Under the pieces are notes generated by a model. That model was given only the letters and a program-made list of their open reading frames with translations. It ran no database searches and was not told the DNA's origin. A program made the position numbers and the translations under genes. This document shows positions 17,490 to 24,147 of a stretch of DNA of 38,391 bases, piece after piece (position 1 is the stretch's first letter; each line of letters begins with the position of its first letter). The stretch spans positions 1 through 38,391 of the forward strand of contig DKPB01000068.1 of the NCBI GenBank assembly GCA_002471015.1. The letters run 5' to 3'. Source of the DNA: Stenotrophomonas sp. UBA7346. Its GTDB lineage: Bacteria > Pseudomonadota > Gammaproteobacteria > Xanthomonadales > Xanthomonadaceae.

Positions 17490-18788
17490 TCAATTCACCG
17501 GTGGTGGCGGTTGCCAATGCAGGCTGGCAGCGTGTGCCTGCAGCCACTGCTGCAGGGCGGCGGAGAGGATGCGGTCAGCGGCGGCAAGCACGCGCTCGCC
17601 GTCGCACAGCAGCGGCAGCTGCGGACGCAGCCACGGCGCGATGTCCGATTGCTGCAGGCAGTGTTTGAGCTGGTGGTGATGGCTGCGCCCTGGCAACTGG
17701 ATGCGTTCACCGCCCTGGCGCTGGCGTAGCTGTAGTGGCCGGTCGAAGCCGTCGGCACCTTGCAGCCACAGCCGCCCGCCATCGGGCAGGGTTACCGGCG
17801 CCTTGCCATCCCATGCGCGCTGCCAGCCAGGGGGCCAGGGCGTTGTCGGCGGCACTGCATGCAGTTGCCCGCGCCAGCGCACGATGCGCGCCTGTTGCCA
17901 GCGGAATTCGGCCTGCTGGTCGTGCCCGGCCGTCAGCAGTTGTTGCGCGATGGCCTGTACGCCGTTGCCGGGTAGTGGCGGTAGTTGCTGGTGTTGGGCC
18001 CAACGGCGCAGTACGCGTGCCTGCTGGGCGGGCGCAAGTTGCTTGAGTGCCAGCACCTGCAGCGCGCCGTCGGCACTGCTGCACTCGTGCAGCAGGGTGT
18101 CATCGGCATCGCCCAGCAGTCCTGCCGCCTGGGCCGCCAACCCTGCGCTGCGCGCCATCGCGGCAGTGGCATGCGGCCAGCGCTGGCGCAGCAGTGGCAG
18201 CACCTGCAGGCGCAGGAAGTTGCGATCAAAATCGGCGCTGTCGTTGCTGGGGTCGTCGATCCAGCGCAGTTGCTGCTGCGCTGCGTATTGTTCCAGGGCG
18301 ACACGTGGCAGATGCAGCAGTGGGCGCCAGAGCATGCCGGGTTCGAACGCGCGCAGTTCCTGCATGGCCGCCAGCCCCTCGACACCGGCGCCTCGCAGCG
18401 CACGCAGCAGGAAGGTCTCGGCCTGGTCGTCCTGATGGTGGGCCAGGGCCAGCCATTCGCCTTGCCGCAGGTTGGCCTTGAAGGCGGCATGGCGGGCATC
18501 GCGCGCGGCCGCTTCCAGTCCGTGGCCGGCATCGCGGGCAACCTGGACAGGGACGATCTGCAGCGGGATGTTCCATTGCGCGCACACGGCGGCGCAGTGC
18601 TGTTGCCAGTGATCGGCAGCGCTTTGCAGGCCATGGTGCACATGGAGTGCGCGCACGCTGCCCTGTTGGCGGCCGGGGGCATTGGCAAGCAGGTGCAGCA
18701 GCACGCTGGAGTCCAGCCCACCGCTGAAGCCCACCATCACCGGGTGATCGGTTGCGGCTTGCAGCAGGGTTGGGGAAAGCGCGGTCAT
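17490..18788 (-). CDS. tilS: tRNA(Ile)-lysidine synthetase
   Basis: This is a 432-residue ATP-dependent enzyme that converts C34 of the CAU-anticodon tRNA-Ile to lysidine, changing its codon reading from AUG to AUA. It has the PP-loop SGGLDSS (22-28), then VHHGLQSAADHW, LALAHHQDDQAETFLLRALRG and a central IDDPSNDSADFDRNFLR. The C-terminal domain contains RPLQLRQRQGGERIQLPGRS and LKHCLQQSDIAPWLR. I use the ATG at 18788; an upstream TTG at 18827 is less likely. The N-terminal PP-loop begins shortly after the chosen start. Confidence 0.94.
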   Translation of the reverse strand: MTALSPTLLQAATDHPVMVGFSGGLDSSVLLHLLANAPGRQQGSVRALHVHHGLQSAADHWQQHCAAVCAQWNIPLQIVPVQVARDAGHGLEAAARDARHAAFKANLRQGEWLALAHHQDDQAETFLLRALRGAGVEGLAAMQELRAFEPGMLWRPLLHLPRVALEQYAAQQQLRWIDDPSNDSADFDRNFLRLQVLPLLRQRWPHATAAMARSAGLAAQAAGLLGDADDTLLHECSSADGALQVLALKQLAPAQQARVLRRWAQHQQLPPLPGNGVQAIAQQLLTAGHDQQAEFRWQQARIVRWRGQLHAVPPTTPWPPGWQRAWDGKAPVTLPDGGRLWLQGADGFDRPLQLRQRQGGERIQLPGRSHHHQLKHCLQQSDIAPWLRPQLPLLCDGERVLAAADRILSAALQQWLQAHAASLHWQPPPPVN

Positions 18789-18852
18789 GGCCGCGCCGAG
18801 TATCGGTGGCGAGGGGCAATGCTGCAATTGCCGGTTCGCGATCAGTGCGAGC

Positions 18853-18933
18853 GGTGTAAGCCGCGAAGCCGGCGCATCTTCGGATAGATGGCGGGCTGGG
18901 CGCTGTGTTGTTGTCAGCCTCGCGGCTTACGCC
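18853..18933. repeat. Long inverted repeat in the tilS upstream gap
   Basis: GTAAGCCGCGA (18856-18866) is exactly complementary to TCGCGGCTTAC (18920-18930). With one mismatch the arms extend to about 15 bases. A 53-base spacer separates the arms. The repeat fills most of the 149-base gap between the WG-repeat gene and tilS. It may be a dispersed intergenic repeat or a hairpin that ends the phosphatase transcript. Confidence 0.5.
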
Positions 18934-18937
18934 GCCC

Positions 18938-19477
18938 TTACGGGGTTGGCTTGGGTAGGCGGTTGCCCTGGCGATCGATGCGGTAATGCTTGCCGCCGAC
19001 GATCGAGGTATGCCCATCGGCATCGGGCTTGCCGGGGCGGCAACCCTGGCAGACCTCGGCGACGCCGTCCTGGAACGGCCAGCCCCAGTCGAAACGGGAG
19101 GCGAATGCCGGCTGCAGTTGCGTGTCGTAGTAGCCGATCTGGCCGTCGACACGGGCGCGGGTCAGGCCCTGTTCGAAGTAGTCCGGGCCGTTGTCATAGG
19201 TGATCACCGCCAACTGGCGGCCATCGGCACGCAGGTAGTAATGCTGTTTGCCGGCCAGCAGGGCGGCCAGCCCATCGGCGTCGTAGTGCAGGCTGGCGAG
19301 TGCGCTGGCGGAAATCTCCAGCCTGCCGGCATCGTCCTGTTGGCAGCCCCGCAGTACCTCGAATACCGAGGTGTCCAGCCGGTAACACGGCTCGGCGGCG
19401 TAGCCCACTGCCGGCAGCAGGCCCAATGACAGCAGGGCTGTCACTGGGCCGCGGGCAAGCTGCCGTGCTCGGCTCAC
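18938..19477 (-). CDS. Exported WG-repeat-like protein
   Basis: This is a 179-residue protein starting at a GTG that overlaps the phosphatase stop codon as GTGA, so its translation is probably coupled to that gene. The N-terminal signal peptide is VSRARQLARGPVTALLSLGL...AVGYAAEP. The mature part carries a WG-type beta-repeat, with DGQIGYYDTQLQPAFASRFD followed by WGWPFQDGVAEV. The ending DGHTSIVGGKHYRIDRQGNR resembles a second repeat. WG repeats are found in envelope or secreted proteins of no single function. Cysteines at CYRLD, RGCQQD and EVCQGC could form disulfides in the periplasm. Confidence 0.78.
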   Translation of the reverse strand: MSRARQLARGPVTALLSLGLLPAVGYAAEPCYRLDTSVFEVLRGCQQDDAGRLEISASALASLHYDADGLAALLAGKQHYYLRADGRQLAVITYDNGPDYFEQGLTRARVDGQIGYYDTQLQPAFASRFDWGWPFQDGVAEVCQGCRPGKPDADGHTSIVGGKHYRIDRQGNRLPKPTP

Positions 19478-21174
19478 TGCGCCTTGCGCTCGAACTTGAC
19501 CGGTTGCGGCAGTTCGACCGGTACGCCGTGTGCATCGCAGGTGCCCAGCGCACACAGGCGCTCACGCAGGCGCGGGGTGGACTGCACGATCAGGTGGTAG
19601 ATGGTGTTCTGTTCCATCGTGCCACGCACTGCCTTGCTGCCCGGGCCGCGTGCCCAGATGCCGACGTCTTCGCCGCCATGCGATTCGCTCTTGGACGGCA
19701 CCAGCGCCTCCTGCATGTAGTCCGGGTGCTCGGTGTCGACATGGGTCAGGTCGGGACGGCCGTTGGCGGCCTCGAAGCTGCTCGGCGCGTGCGGGAAGCG
19801 CTTCGGGCCGGCTGGCTGCTGGTTGCTGGCGCCGGTATAGCCCGGGCCATTGGCGTAGCTCAGGGTGGTGTAGGGCATGCCCATGCCATCGCGGGCCAGG
19901 TCCAGTGCGCCCATGCCGTCTTCGCCACCCTTGTCCTTGACCTTGCCGAGGATGGCATTGCCGCGCGCCGGGTAGCCGACGAAGTTGAGGGTGTGCGAGT
20001 GGTCGGCGGTGACGATGATCAAGGTGTCTTCGGCCGAGGTCGCGTCCACGGCGGCCTTGACCGCATCCGACATGGCGATGGTGTCGCCCAGTGCGCGGGC
20101 CGCATTGCCGCTGTGGTTGGCATGGTCGATGCGGGCGCCTTCGACCATCAGCACAAAGCCTTCCTGGTGCTTGGACAGGTTGGCGATGGCGGCACGGGTC
20201 AGCTCGGCCAGCGACGGCTCGCCGGCCGGGTCCTTGGCACGGTCCTGCTCGTACTGCATGTGGTCCGGTTCGAACAGGCCGAGCAGGGCCGGGGCGTTGG
20301 CGGCGGCCTTGAGCTGGTCGGCGTTCCAGACATAGGCGCCCTGCGGGTGCTTGGCCTGCCACTCTGCGACCAGGTTGCGGCCATCCAGGCGCAGGCCAAC
20401 CTTGTCGGCGTACTCGGGGTCCTGCTCGTTGATGGTGGTGAACTGGCCGCGGCCGCCGCCCAGCGCGACCAACGGGCCTTGGCCGTAACGCGAAGTGGAG
20501 ATCAGCTGCTGGGCGATGTCCACGCAGCCGGCGGCCTTGGCGGCTTCCGGCAGGTCGGTGTCGTTCTCCCAGTTGCGCTCGGGCGAGTGCGCATAGGTTG
20601 CCGCCGGGGTGGCATGGGTCAGGCGCGCGGTGGAGACGATGCCGGTGGCCATGCCGGCGCTGTCGGCCAGCTGCAGCCAGGTCAGCAGGCCCTTGGGCAG
20701 GCTGTCGGCACAGTTGCTGCGGCTGCCGGCGCTGACCCCGATCGCGCCCATGTGGCTCTTCACGCCGGTGGTGATGGCGGTCATGGTGCCGGCCGAGTCG
20801 GGGGTCTGCGAGTCGGTGTTGTAGGTCTTGCTGAATGCCGTGGCCGGGAAGCGCTCCCAGGACAGCAGGTTCTCTTCACCCGGCTGGCCCTTGCGCTGGC
20901 CTTCCAGGATGCGCGCGGCAGCCACGGTGGTCAGGCTCATGCCATCGCCCAGGAACAGGATCACGTTCTTGGCCTTGCCGGCCATGGCGCCATTGCCGGC
21001 GGCACGGGCGGCGCCATCGCGGTACCACCACTGCGGGGTTTCACCGTCCGGACGGGTGATCTGGGGGACGTCAACGCTGACCGCGTTGGCCGGGCCGGAC
21101 TGGGTGCTGGTGCTGGCACAGGCGCCCAGCAGCAGGGTGGACAGGGCGGCGGACAGGAAACTGGCTTTGTGCAT
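19474..21174 (-). CDS. phoA: Lipoprotein alkaline phosphatase (PhoA superfamily)
   Basis: This is a 566-residue exported phosphomonoesterase. The lipobox LLLGAC places the lipidated Cys at residue 19. Catalytic segments include NVILFLGDGMS with the metal Asp (about 77), TPDSAGTMTAITTG with the nucleophilic Ser (about 127), VEGARIDHANHSGN, TADHSHT, and ESHGGEDVGIWARGPG with the metal His. Such enzymes release phosphate from organic esters in the periplasm or at the outer membrane. A CATAAT -10-like box at 21209-21214 overlaps an upstream ATG (21210), which supports the start at 21174. No Pho box was identified with confidence. The downstream WG-repeat gene overlaps its stop. Confidence 0.92.
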   Translation of the reverse strand: MHKASFLSAALSTLLLGACASTSTQSGPANAVSVDVPQITRPDGETPQWWYRDGAARAAGNGAMAGKAKNVILFLGDGMSLTTVAAARILEGQRKGQPGEENLLSWERFPATAFSKTYNTDSQTPDSAGTMTAITTGVKSHMGAIGVSAGSRSNCADSLPKGLLTWLQLADSAGMATGIVSTARLTHATPAATYAHSPERNWENDTDLPEAAKAAGCVDIAQQLISTSRYGQGPLVALGGGRGQFTTINEQDPEYADKVGLRLDGRNLVAEWQAKHPQGAYVWNADQLKAAANAPALLGLFEPDHMQYEQDRAKDPAGEPSLAELTRAAIANLSKHQEGFVLMVEGARIDHANHSGNAARALGDTIAMSDAVKAAVDATSAEDTLIIVTADHSHTLNFVGYPARGNAILGKVKDKGGEDGMGALDLARDGMGMPYTTLSYANGPGYTGASNQQPAGPKRFPHAPSSFEAANGRPDLTHVDTEHPDYMQEALVPSKSESHGGEDVGIWARGPGSKAVRGTMEQNTIYHLIVQSTPRLRERLCALGTCDAHGVPVELPQPVKFERKAQ

Positions 21175-21325
21175 CGTGGTTGTTACCGCTGGATGAAGGC
21201 AGGCCGCCATTATGGTCAAGCGTGGAAGGCATGCATATGACACGCAGCTTTTCTGTGTGGGCATCGTGCTGGCTGGGGCCTTGCGTTATCGTGGGAGCCT
21301 TCGATTTGTTCTCCGGATTGACGAT

Positions 21326-22648
21326 ATGAATGTGGTTTCTGCCTGGCTGCGGATCCCCTTCTGGCAGCGGGTGGTCGGCGGCTTCGTGCTCGGCGCGCTG
21401 GCCGGCTGGGCGCTGGGACCGGCGGCTGAGACCTTCTTTGGCCCGCTGGGCGAGCTCTACGTCACCCTGATCAAGATGATCGCGGTGCCGCTGGTGTTCT
21501 TCGCGGTGATCAACGCCATCGGCTCGCTGCATGGGCAGAAGTCGGTGGCTGCGCTCAGTGGCCGCACCTTCCTGTGGTTCGTCATCACTGCCGCATTCGC
21601 GGTGGGCATCGGTCTGCTGGTGGGTACGGTGATGCAACCCGGTACCGGTGGCCTGAAGTTGGCGGTGGATTCGACCTACACGCCGCGCGATGTGCCTTCC
21701 ATCGCCAAGGTGCTGATGGATGTGGTGCCGTCCAATGTGTTCTACGCGCTGGCCGGTATCGGCACCAAGGCCAATGCGGCCGGTGAGCAGGTGCTGGCGG
21801 CCGGACGTGGCTCGATCCTGCCGGTGATCTTCTTTGCCGGCCTGCTTGGCTTTGCGATGGTCAAGCTGGGCGAGAAGGTCAACGAGGCGCGCAAGCTGGT
21901 TGGGCAGATGAGCGAGATCATGATCCAGGTGACCCGCTTCGTGCTGGAGATGACGCCGCTGGGTACCTTCGGCCTGATCGCCGGGCTGGTTGGCAGCTAT
22001 GGTTTCGAGAAGCTGCTGCCGCTGGGCAACTTCGTGCTGGCGCTGTACGTGGCCTGTGCGCTGCACATCGTCATCGTCTACAGCGGCCTGTTGCTGGCCC
22101 ATGGCCTGAACCCGTGGAAGTTCTTCCGTGGTGCGGCGCCGGGCATGCAGGTGGCGTTCGTGGCCTCGTCGAGTTTTGCGGCGATGCCGGTGGCGATGCG
22201 TTCGATCAGCGACAACCTCGGCGTCAACAAGGATTACGCCTCCTTCGCGGTGCCGCTGGGTGCCAGCATCAAGATGGACGGTTGCGGTGCGATCTACCCG
22301 GCGCTGTGCGCGGTGTTCATCGCCCAATACACCGGCGTGCCGTTGACGCCGGAACAGTACGTGATCGTGTTGATCGCTTCGGTGCTGGGCAGCTTCGGCA
22401 CGGCGGGCGTGCCGGGCACGGCCGTGGTGATGGCCACGGTGGTGCTGAGCGCCGCCAACCTGCCGCTGGAGGCAATCGGTTACCTGTACGCCATCGACCG
22501 CATCCTCGACATGATGCGCACCATGACCAATGTCACCGGGCAGATGGTGGTGCCGGTGATCGTGGCCAAGGAGACCGGCCTGCTTGACCAGCAGGTCTAC
22601 GACGCAGCCGGTACACCGGCCATGGGAGGCGGTGACCGATTGGGCTGA
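21326..22648 (+). CDS. Dicarboxylate/amino acid:cation symporter (DAACS family)
   Basis: This is a 440-residue inner-membrane secondary transporter of the GltP/DctA type, taking up C4-dicarboxylates, glutamate or aspartate with protons or sodium. It has an N-terminal LGPAAETFFGPLGELYVTLI, KMIAVPLVFFAVINAIGSL, the Ser-rich re-entrant loop FVASSSFAAMPVAMRS, the PLGASIKMDGCGAIYPALC segment and the second re-entrant hairpin GSFGTAGVPGTAVVMATVVL. The last transmembrane part is AIDRILDMMRTMTNVTGQM, where the conserved substrate-binding Asp-Arg/Asn pattern lies. Most relatives have MDGTA where this has MDGCGA. It is divergent from the phosphatase and followed by a strong terminator. Confidence 0.93.
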   Translation: MNVVSAWLRIPFWQRVVGGFVLGALAGWALGPAAETFFGPLGELYVTLIKMIAVPLVFFAVINAIGSLHGQKSVAALSGRTFLWFVITAAFAVGIGLLVGTVMQPGTGGLKLAVDSTYTPRDVPSIAKVLMDVVPSNVFYALAGIGTKANAAGEQVLAAGRGSILPVIFFAGLLGFAMVKLGEKVNEARKLVGQMSEIMIQVTRFVLEMTPLGTFGLIAGLVGSYGFEKLLPLGNFVLALYVACALHIVIVYSGLLLAHGLNPWKFFRGAAPGMQVAFVASSSFAAMPVAMRSISDNLGVNKDYASFAVPLGASIKMDGCGAIYPALCAVFIAQYTGVPLTPEQYVIVLIASVLGSFGTAGVPGTAVVMATVVLSAANLPLEAIGYLYAIDRILDMMRTMTNVTGQMVVPVIVAKETGLLDQQVYDAAGTPAMGGGDRLG

Positions 22649-22668
22649 GTGCCCTGGTCGCGACGTTG

Positions 22669-22695
22669 AAAGGCCGGCTCAAGCCGGCCTTTTTC
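22669..22695 (+). terminator. Terminator of the symporter gene
   Basis: AGGCCGGC (22671-22678) pairs with GCCGGCCT around TCAA, followed by five T. It lies 20 bases after the symporter stop. It separates that gene from the upstream regulatory region of the fap-like operon, which begins six bases later. Confidence 0.92.
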
Positions 22696-22700
22696 TTGCC

Positions 22701-22741
22701 TGTAGCAGGCTGTAACAGGCCCCTGTATCACCCCTGCTACA
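22701..22741. promoter_or_regulatory. Candidate enhancer (upstream activating) site of the fap-like operon
   Basis: Four related nine-base half-sites fill 41 bases: TGTAGCAGG (22701), TGTAACAGG (22711), then the inverted copies CCTGTATCA (22722) and CCTGCTACA (22733). The consensus is TGTARCAGG. The outer pair is a perfect inverted repeat, and neighbouring sites are spaced 10-11 bases, one helical turn. The cluster lies roughly 175-215 bases before the predicted sigma-54 start, the usual distance for an enhancer-binding protein. A weaker dyad, CAGTTGT/ACAGCTG, lies at 22816-22838. The sequence could also fold as an RNA hairpin, but it is upstream of the predicted transcript. Confidence 0.62.
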
Positions 22742-22889
22742 CCCGGCGAAGATGCAGCCCGGATGCGCCGTGTCGCAGGCGTATGGCGAAGCGGTAATGG
22801 CAGGGGCTACGTGTTCAGTTGTTACATGGATACAGCTGGCTCATCTTGGGTTTATTGCTATCTATTTGTTTTTACGTGAAAAATATAGC

Positions 22890-22904
22890 TGGCACGGTTG
22901 CTGC
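22890..22904 (+). promoter_or_regulatory. Sigma-54 promoter of the fap-like operon
   Basis: TGGCACGGTTGCTGC matches the sigma-54 consensus TGGCACG-N4-TTGC at ten of eleven defined bases. The invariant GG is at 22891-22892 and the GC at 22903-22904, with the required 10-base spacing. Transcription would begin near 22915, giving a leader of about 25 bases to the ATG at 22940. AT-rich DNA (22850-22890) separates it from the half-site cluster and could be bent. A sigma-54 activator gene lies at the far end of the operon. Confidence 0.82.
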
Positions 22905-22939
22905 TCCTGTATCACGCGTTGGCACGAGTGGACGGAGCA

Positions 22940-23467
22940 ATGGACAGCTGGACTCTTCATCGGATCTACGCCCTGGCGGGGCTGCTGATTACCTGCACAC
23001 TGGCTGGCCAGGTGCAGGCTTCGGGGGCGCGGCAGGGGGTAAAGCCCCAGCCGGGTGAAATCGTTCTGCTGCGCGATGTCTCCGCGCGGCCGGCCTATCG
23101 GATGCAACCGCCAGGCATGGCCTTGATTGCCGACCCTTCGCCGCGCAAGGAACTCGGTGCCGCCCTTGGGGTTGGCATGGATGAGCTGAGTGACGACGAC
23201 TATGCCGGCATGGATTCCGGTCTGGGCGGGCTGGCCGGTTCCGGCCACGGCCAGACCACCGTGGAACGGGTTACCCAAGGTGTCGTCGGCGGCACCATGG
23301 GGCGGGTGACCGGGGATGGTGGTGCACTGTCAGGCACACAACTCTCACGCGCCATAGGTGGCCCGATGGGCGCGGTGGGTGGGGCCACACGGGGTATCGG
23401 CGACCAGGTGCGCGGTGCGCTGGCCCAGTTCCCGTTGTCGCAGCCAGCCGGGGCAGGTGGCAAATGA
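22940..23467 (+). CDS. fapA: FapA-like exported protein, first gene of an amyloid operon
   Basis: This is a 175-residue protein assigned to FapA mainly by position. The signal peptide is about residues 1-27 (IYALAGLLITCTLAGQVQA). The middle contains DELSDDDYAGMDSG (81-94), a motif shared with the FapE-like protein. The last 80 residues are Gly-rich with little hydrophobic sequence (VVGGTMGRVTGDGG, GGPMGAVGGATRGIG). In Pseudomonas, FapA is a small periplasmic protein that controls fibre composition. The ATG at 22940 is chosen because an upstream in-frame ATG (22898) lies inside the sigma-54 promoter. Its stop overlaps the next start as ATGA. Primary sequence alone would not identify it. Confidence 0.68.
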   Translation: MDSWTLHRIYALAGLLITCTLAGQVQASGARQGVKPQPGEIVLLRDVSARPAYRMQPPGMALIADPSPRKELGAALGVGMDELSDDDYAGMDSGLGGLAGSGHGQTTVERVTQGVVGGTMGRVTGDGGALSGTQLSRAIGGPMGAVGGATRGIGDQVRGALAQFPLSQPAGAGGK

Positions 23468-24099
23468 GCCGCTTCCAAGCCGCCGCCGGCCTGTTGCTGT
23501 CGTCTGGTCTTTGCATGTTCGCCGCGCATGCGCAGTCGGCTGCTGAAGGCTATGCCGGAATGCTGTCCTACCTGTCGGCCGACAGCCGCTTGGATGGCGG
23601 TGCATTGGCGGGCAGCAATGGCTCGATCAAGCTCAACCAGGCGGCCGGTGACATGAACCTGCAGGCCAATCTGCACAGCATGGCCAGTGGCAGCGGGGCC
23701 AGCGCGCAGGTAAGCGCCGCACAACGGCAGCAAGGCGACCTCTTCAATACCCCGACCCTGGCCACGGCCACGATCGGCGGCAATGCGCTGGCCGGTGCCA
23801 GCGGCATCGCATCAATCAATCAGGCCAGTGGTGGCGGCAACACGGAGCTGAACTCCGTTACCGCGGCATTGGCCGCACAGGGCATACGCGAGGCAAACGA
23901 CGAGGCCATGGCTTCGGCGGCAGCGCTTGCGTCGGCGGGGGAGCAGCCTGCCATCAGTGGTCCACGCGGCACACGACGAGTGGGCGTGGAAGCATCCGCA
24001 TTGCGCGGTTTCGATGGCGTGCTGCAACTCAATCAAATCGCGGGATCAGGCAATGCAACGGAGAACAGGTTGAGCATCTCCGTACAGGGCAACCCGTGA
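23464..24099 (+). CDS. fapB: FapB-like minor amyloid subunit or nucleator
   Basis: This is a 211-residue exported protein with signal peptide MSRFQAAAGLLLSSGLCMFA...AHA. It has three copies of one repeat: SIKLNQAAGDMNLQANLHSM (about 54-73), ASINQASGGGNTELNSVTAA (116-135) and VLQLNQIAGSGNATENRLSI (186-205). The shared pattern is L/I-N-Q-x-A/S-G-x-x-N-x-x-x-N, the Asn/Gln-rich strand-turn-strand expected for a bacterial functional amyloid. The first two copies begin GGALAG/GGNALAGASG like those of the next gene. Pseudomonas FapB is a three-repeat minor fibre component proposed to nucleate FapC. Its C-terminus lacks the Cys-x-x-Cys I recall from Pseudomonas FapB. Translation is coupled to the gene before it. 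Confidence 0.78.
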   Translation: MSRFQAAAGLLLSSGLCMFAAHAQSAAEGYAGMLSYLSADSRLDGGALAGSNGSIKLNQAAGDMNLQANLHSMASGSGASAQVSAAQRQQGDLFNTPTLATATIGGNALAGASGIASINQASGGGNTELNSVTAALAAQGIREANDEAMASAAALASAGEQPAISGPRGTRRVGVEASALRGFDGVLQLNQIAGSGNATENRLSISVQGNP

Positions 24100-24147
24100 C
24101 AACTGTTCCATCCACCCGATGCACCAGCAGACTGAATGAGGGGCACC

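Noticed and set aside
19300..21240. Long plus-strand open frame (646 codons) opposite the alkaline phosphatase
   Set aside because: The phosphatase has intact catalytic motifs; the opposite frame is Gly/Val/Gln-rich shadow sequence.
22701..22741. Reading the half-site cluster as a CRISPR-like or riboswitch element
   Set aside because: Units are only nine bases, alternate in orientation and lie upstream of the predicted transcript; a protein-binding site explains them better.
22752..22988. Small plus-strand open frame over the fap upstream region
   Set aside because: It overlaps the sigma-54 promoter and the first fap gene in another frame and lacks a ribosome binding site.
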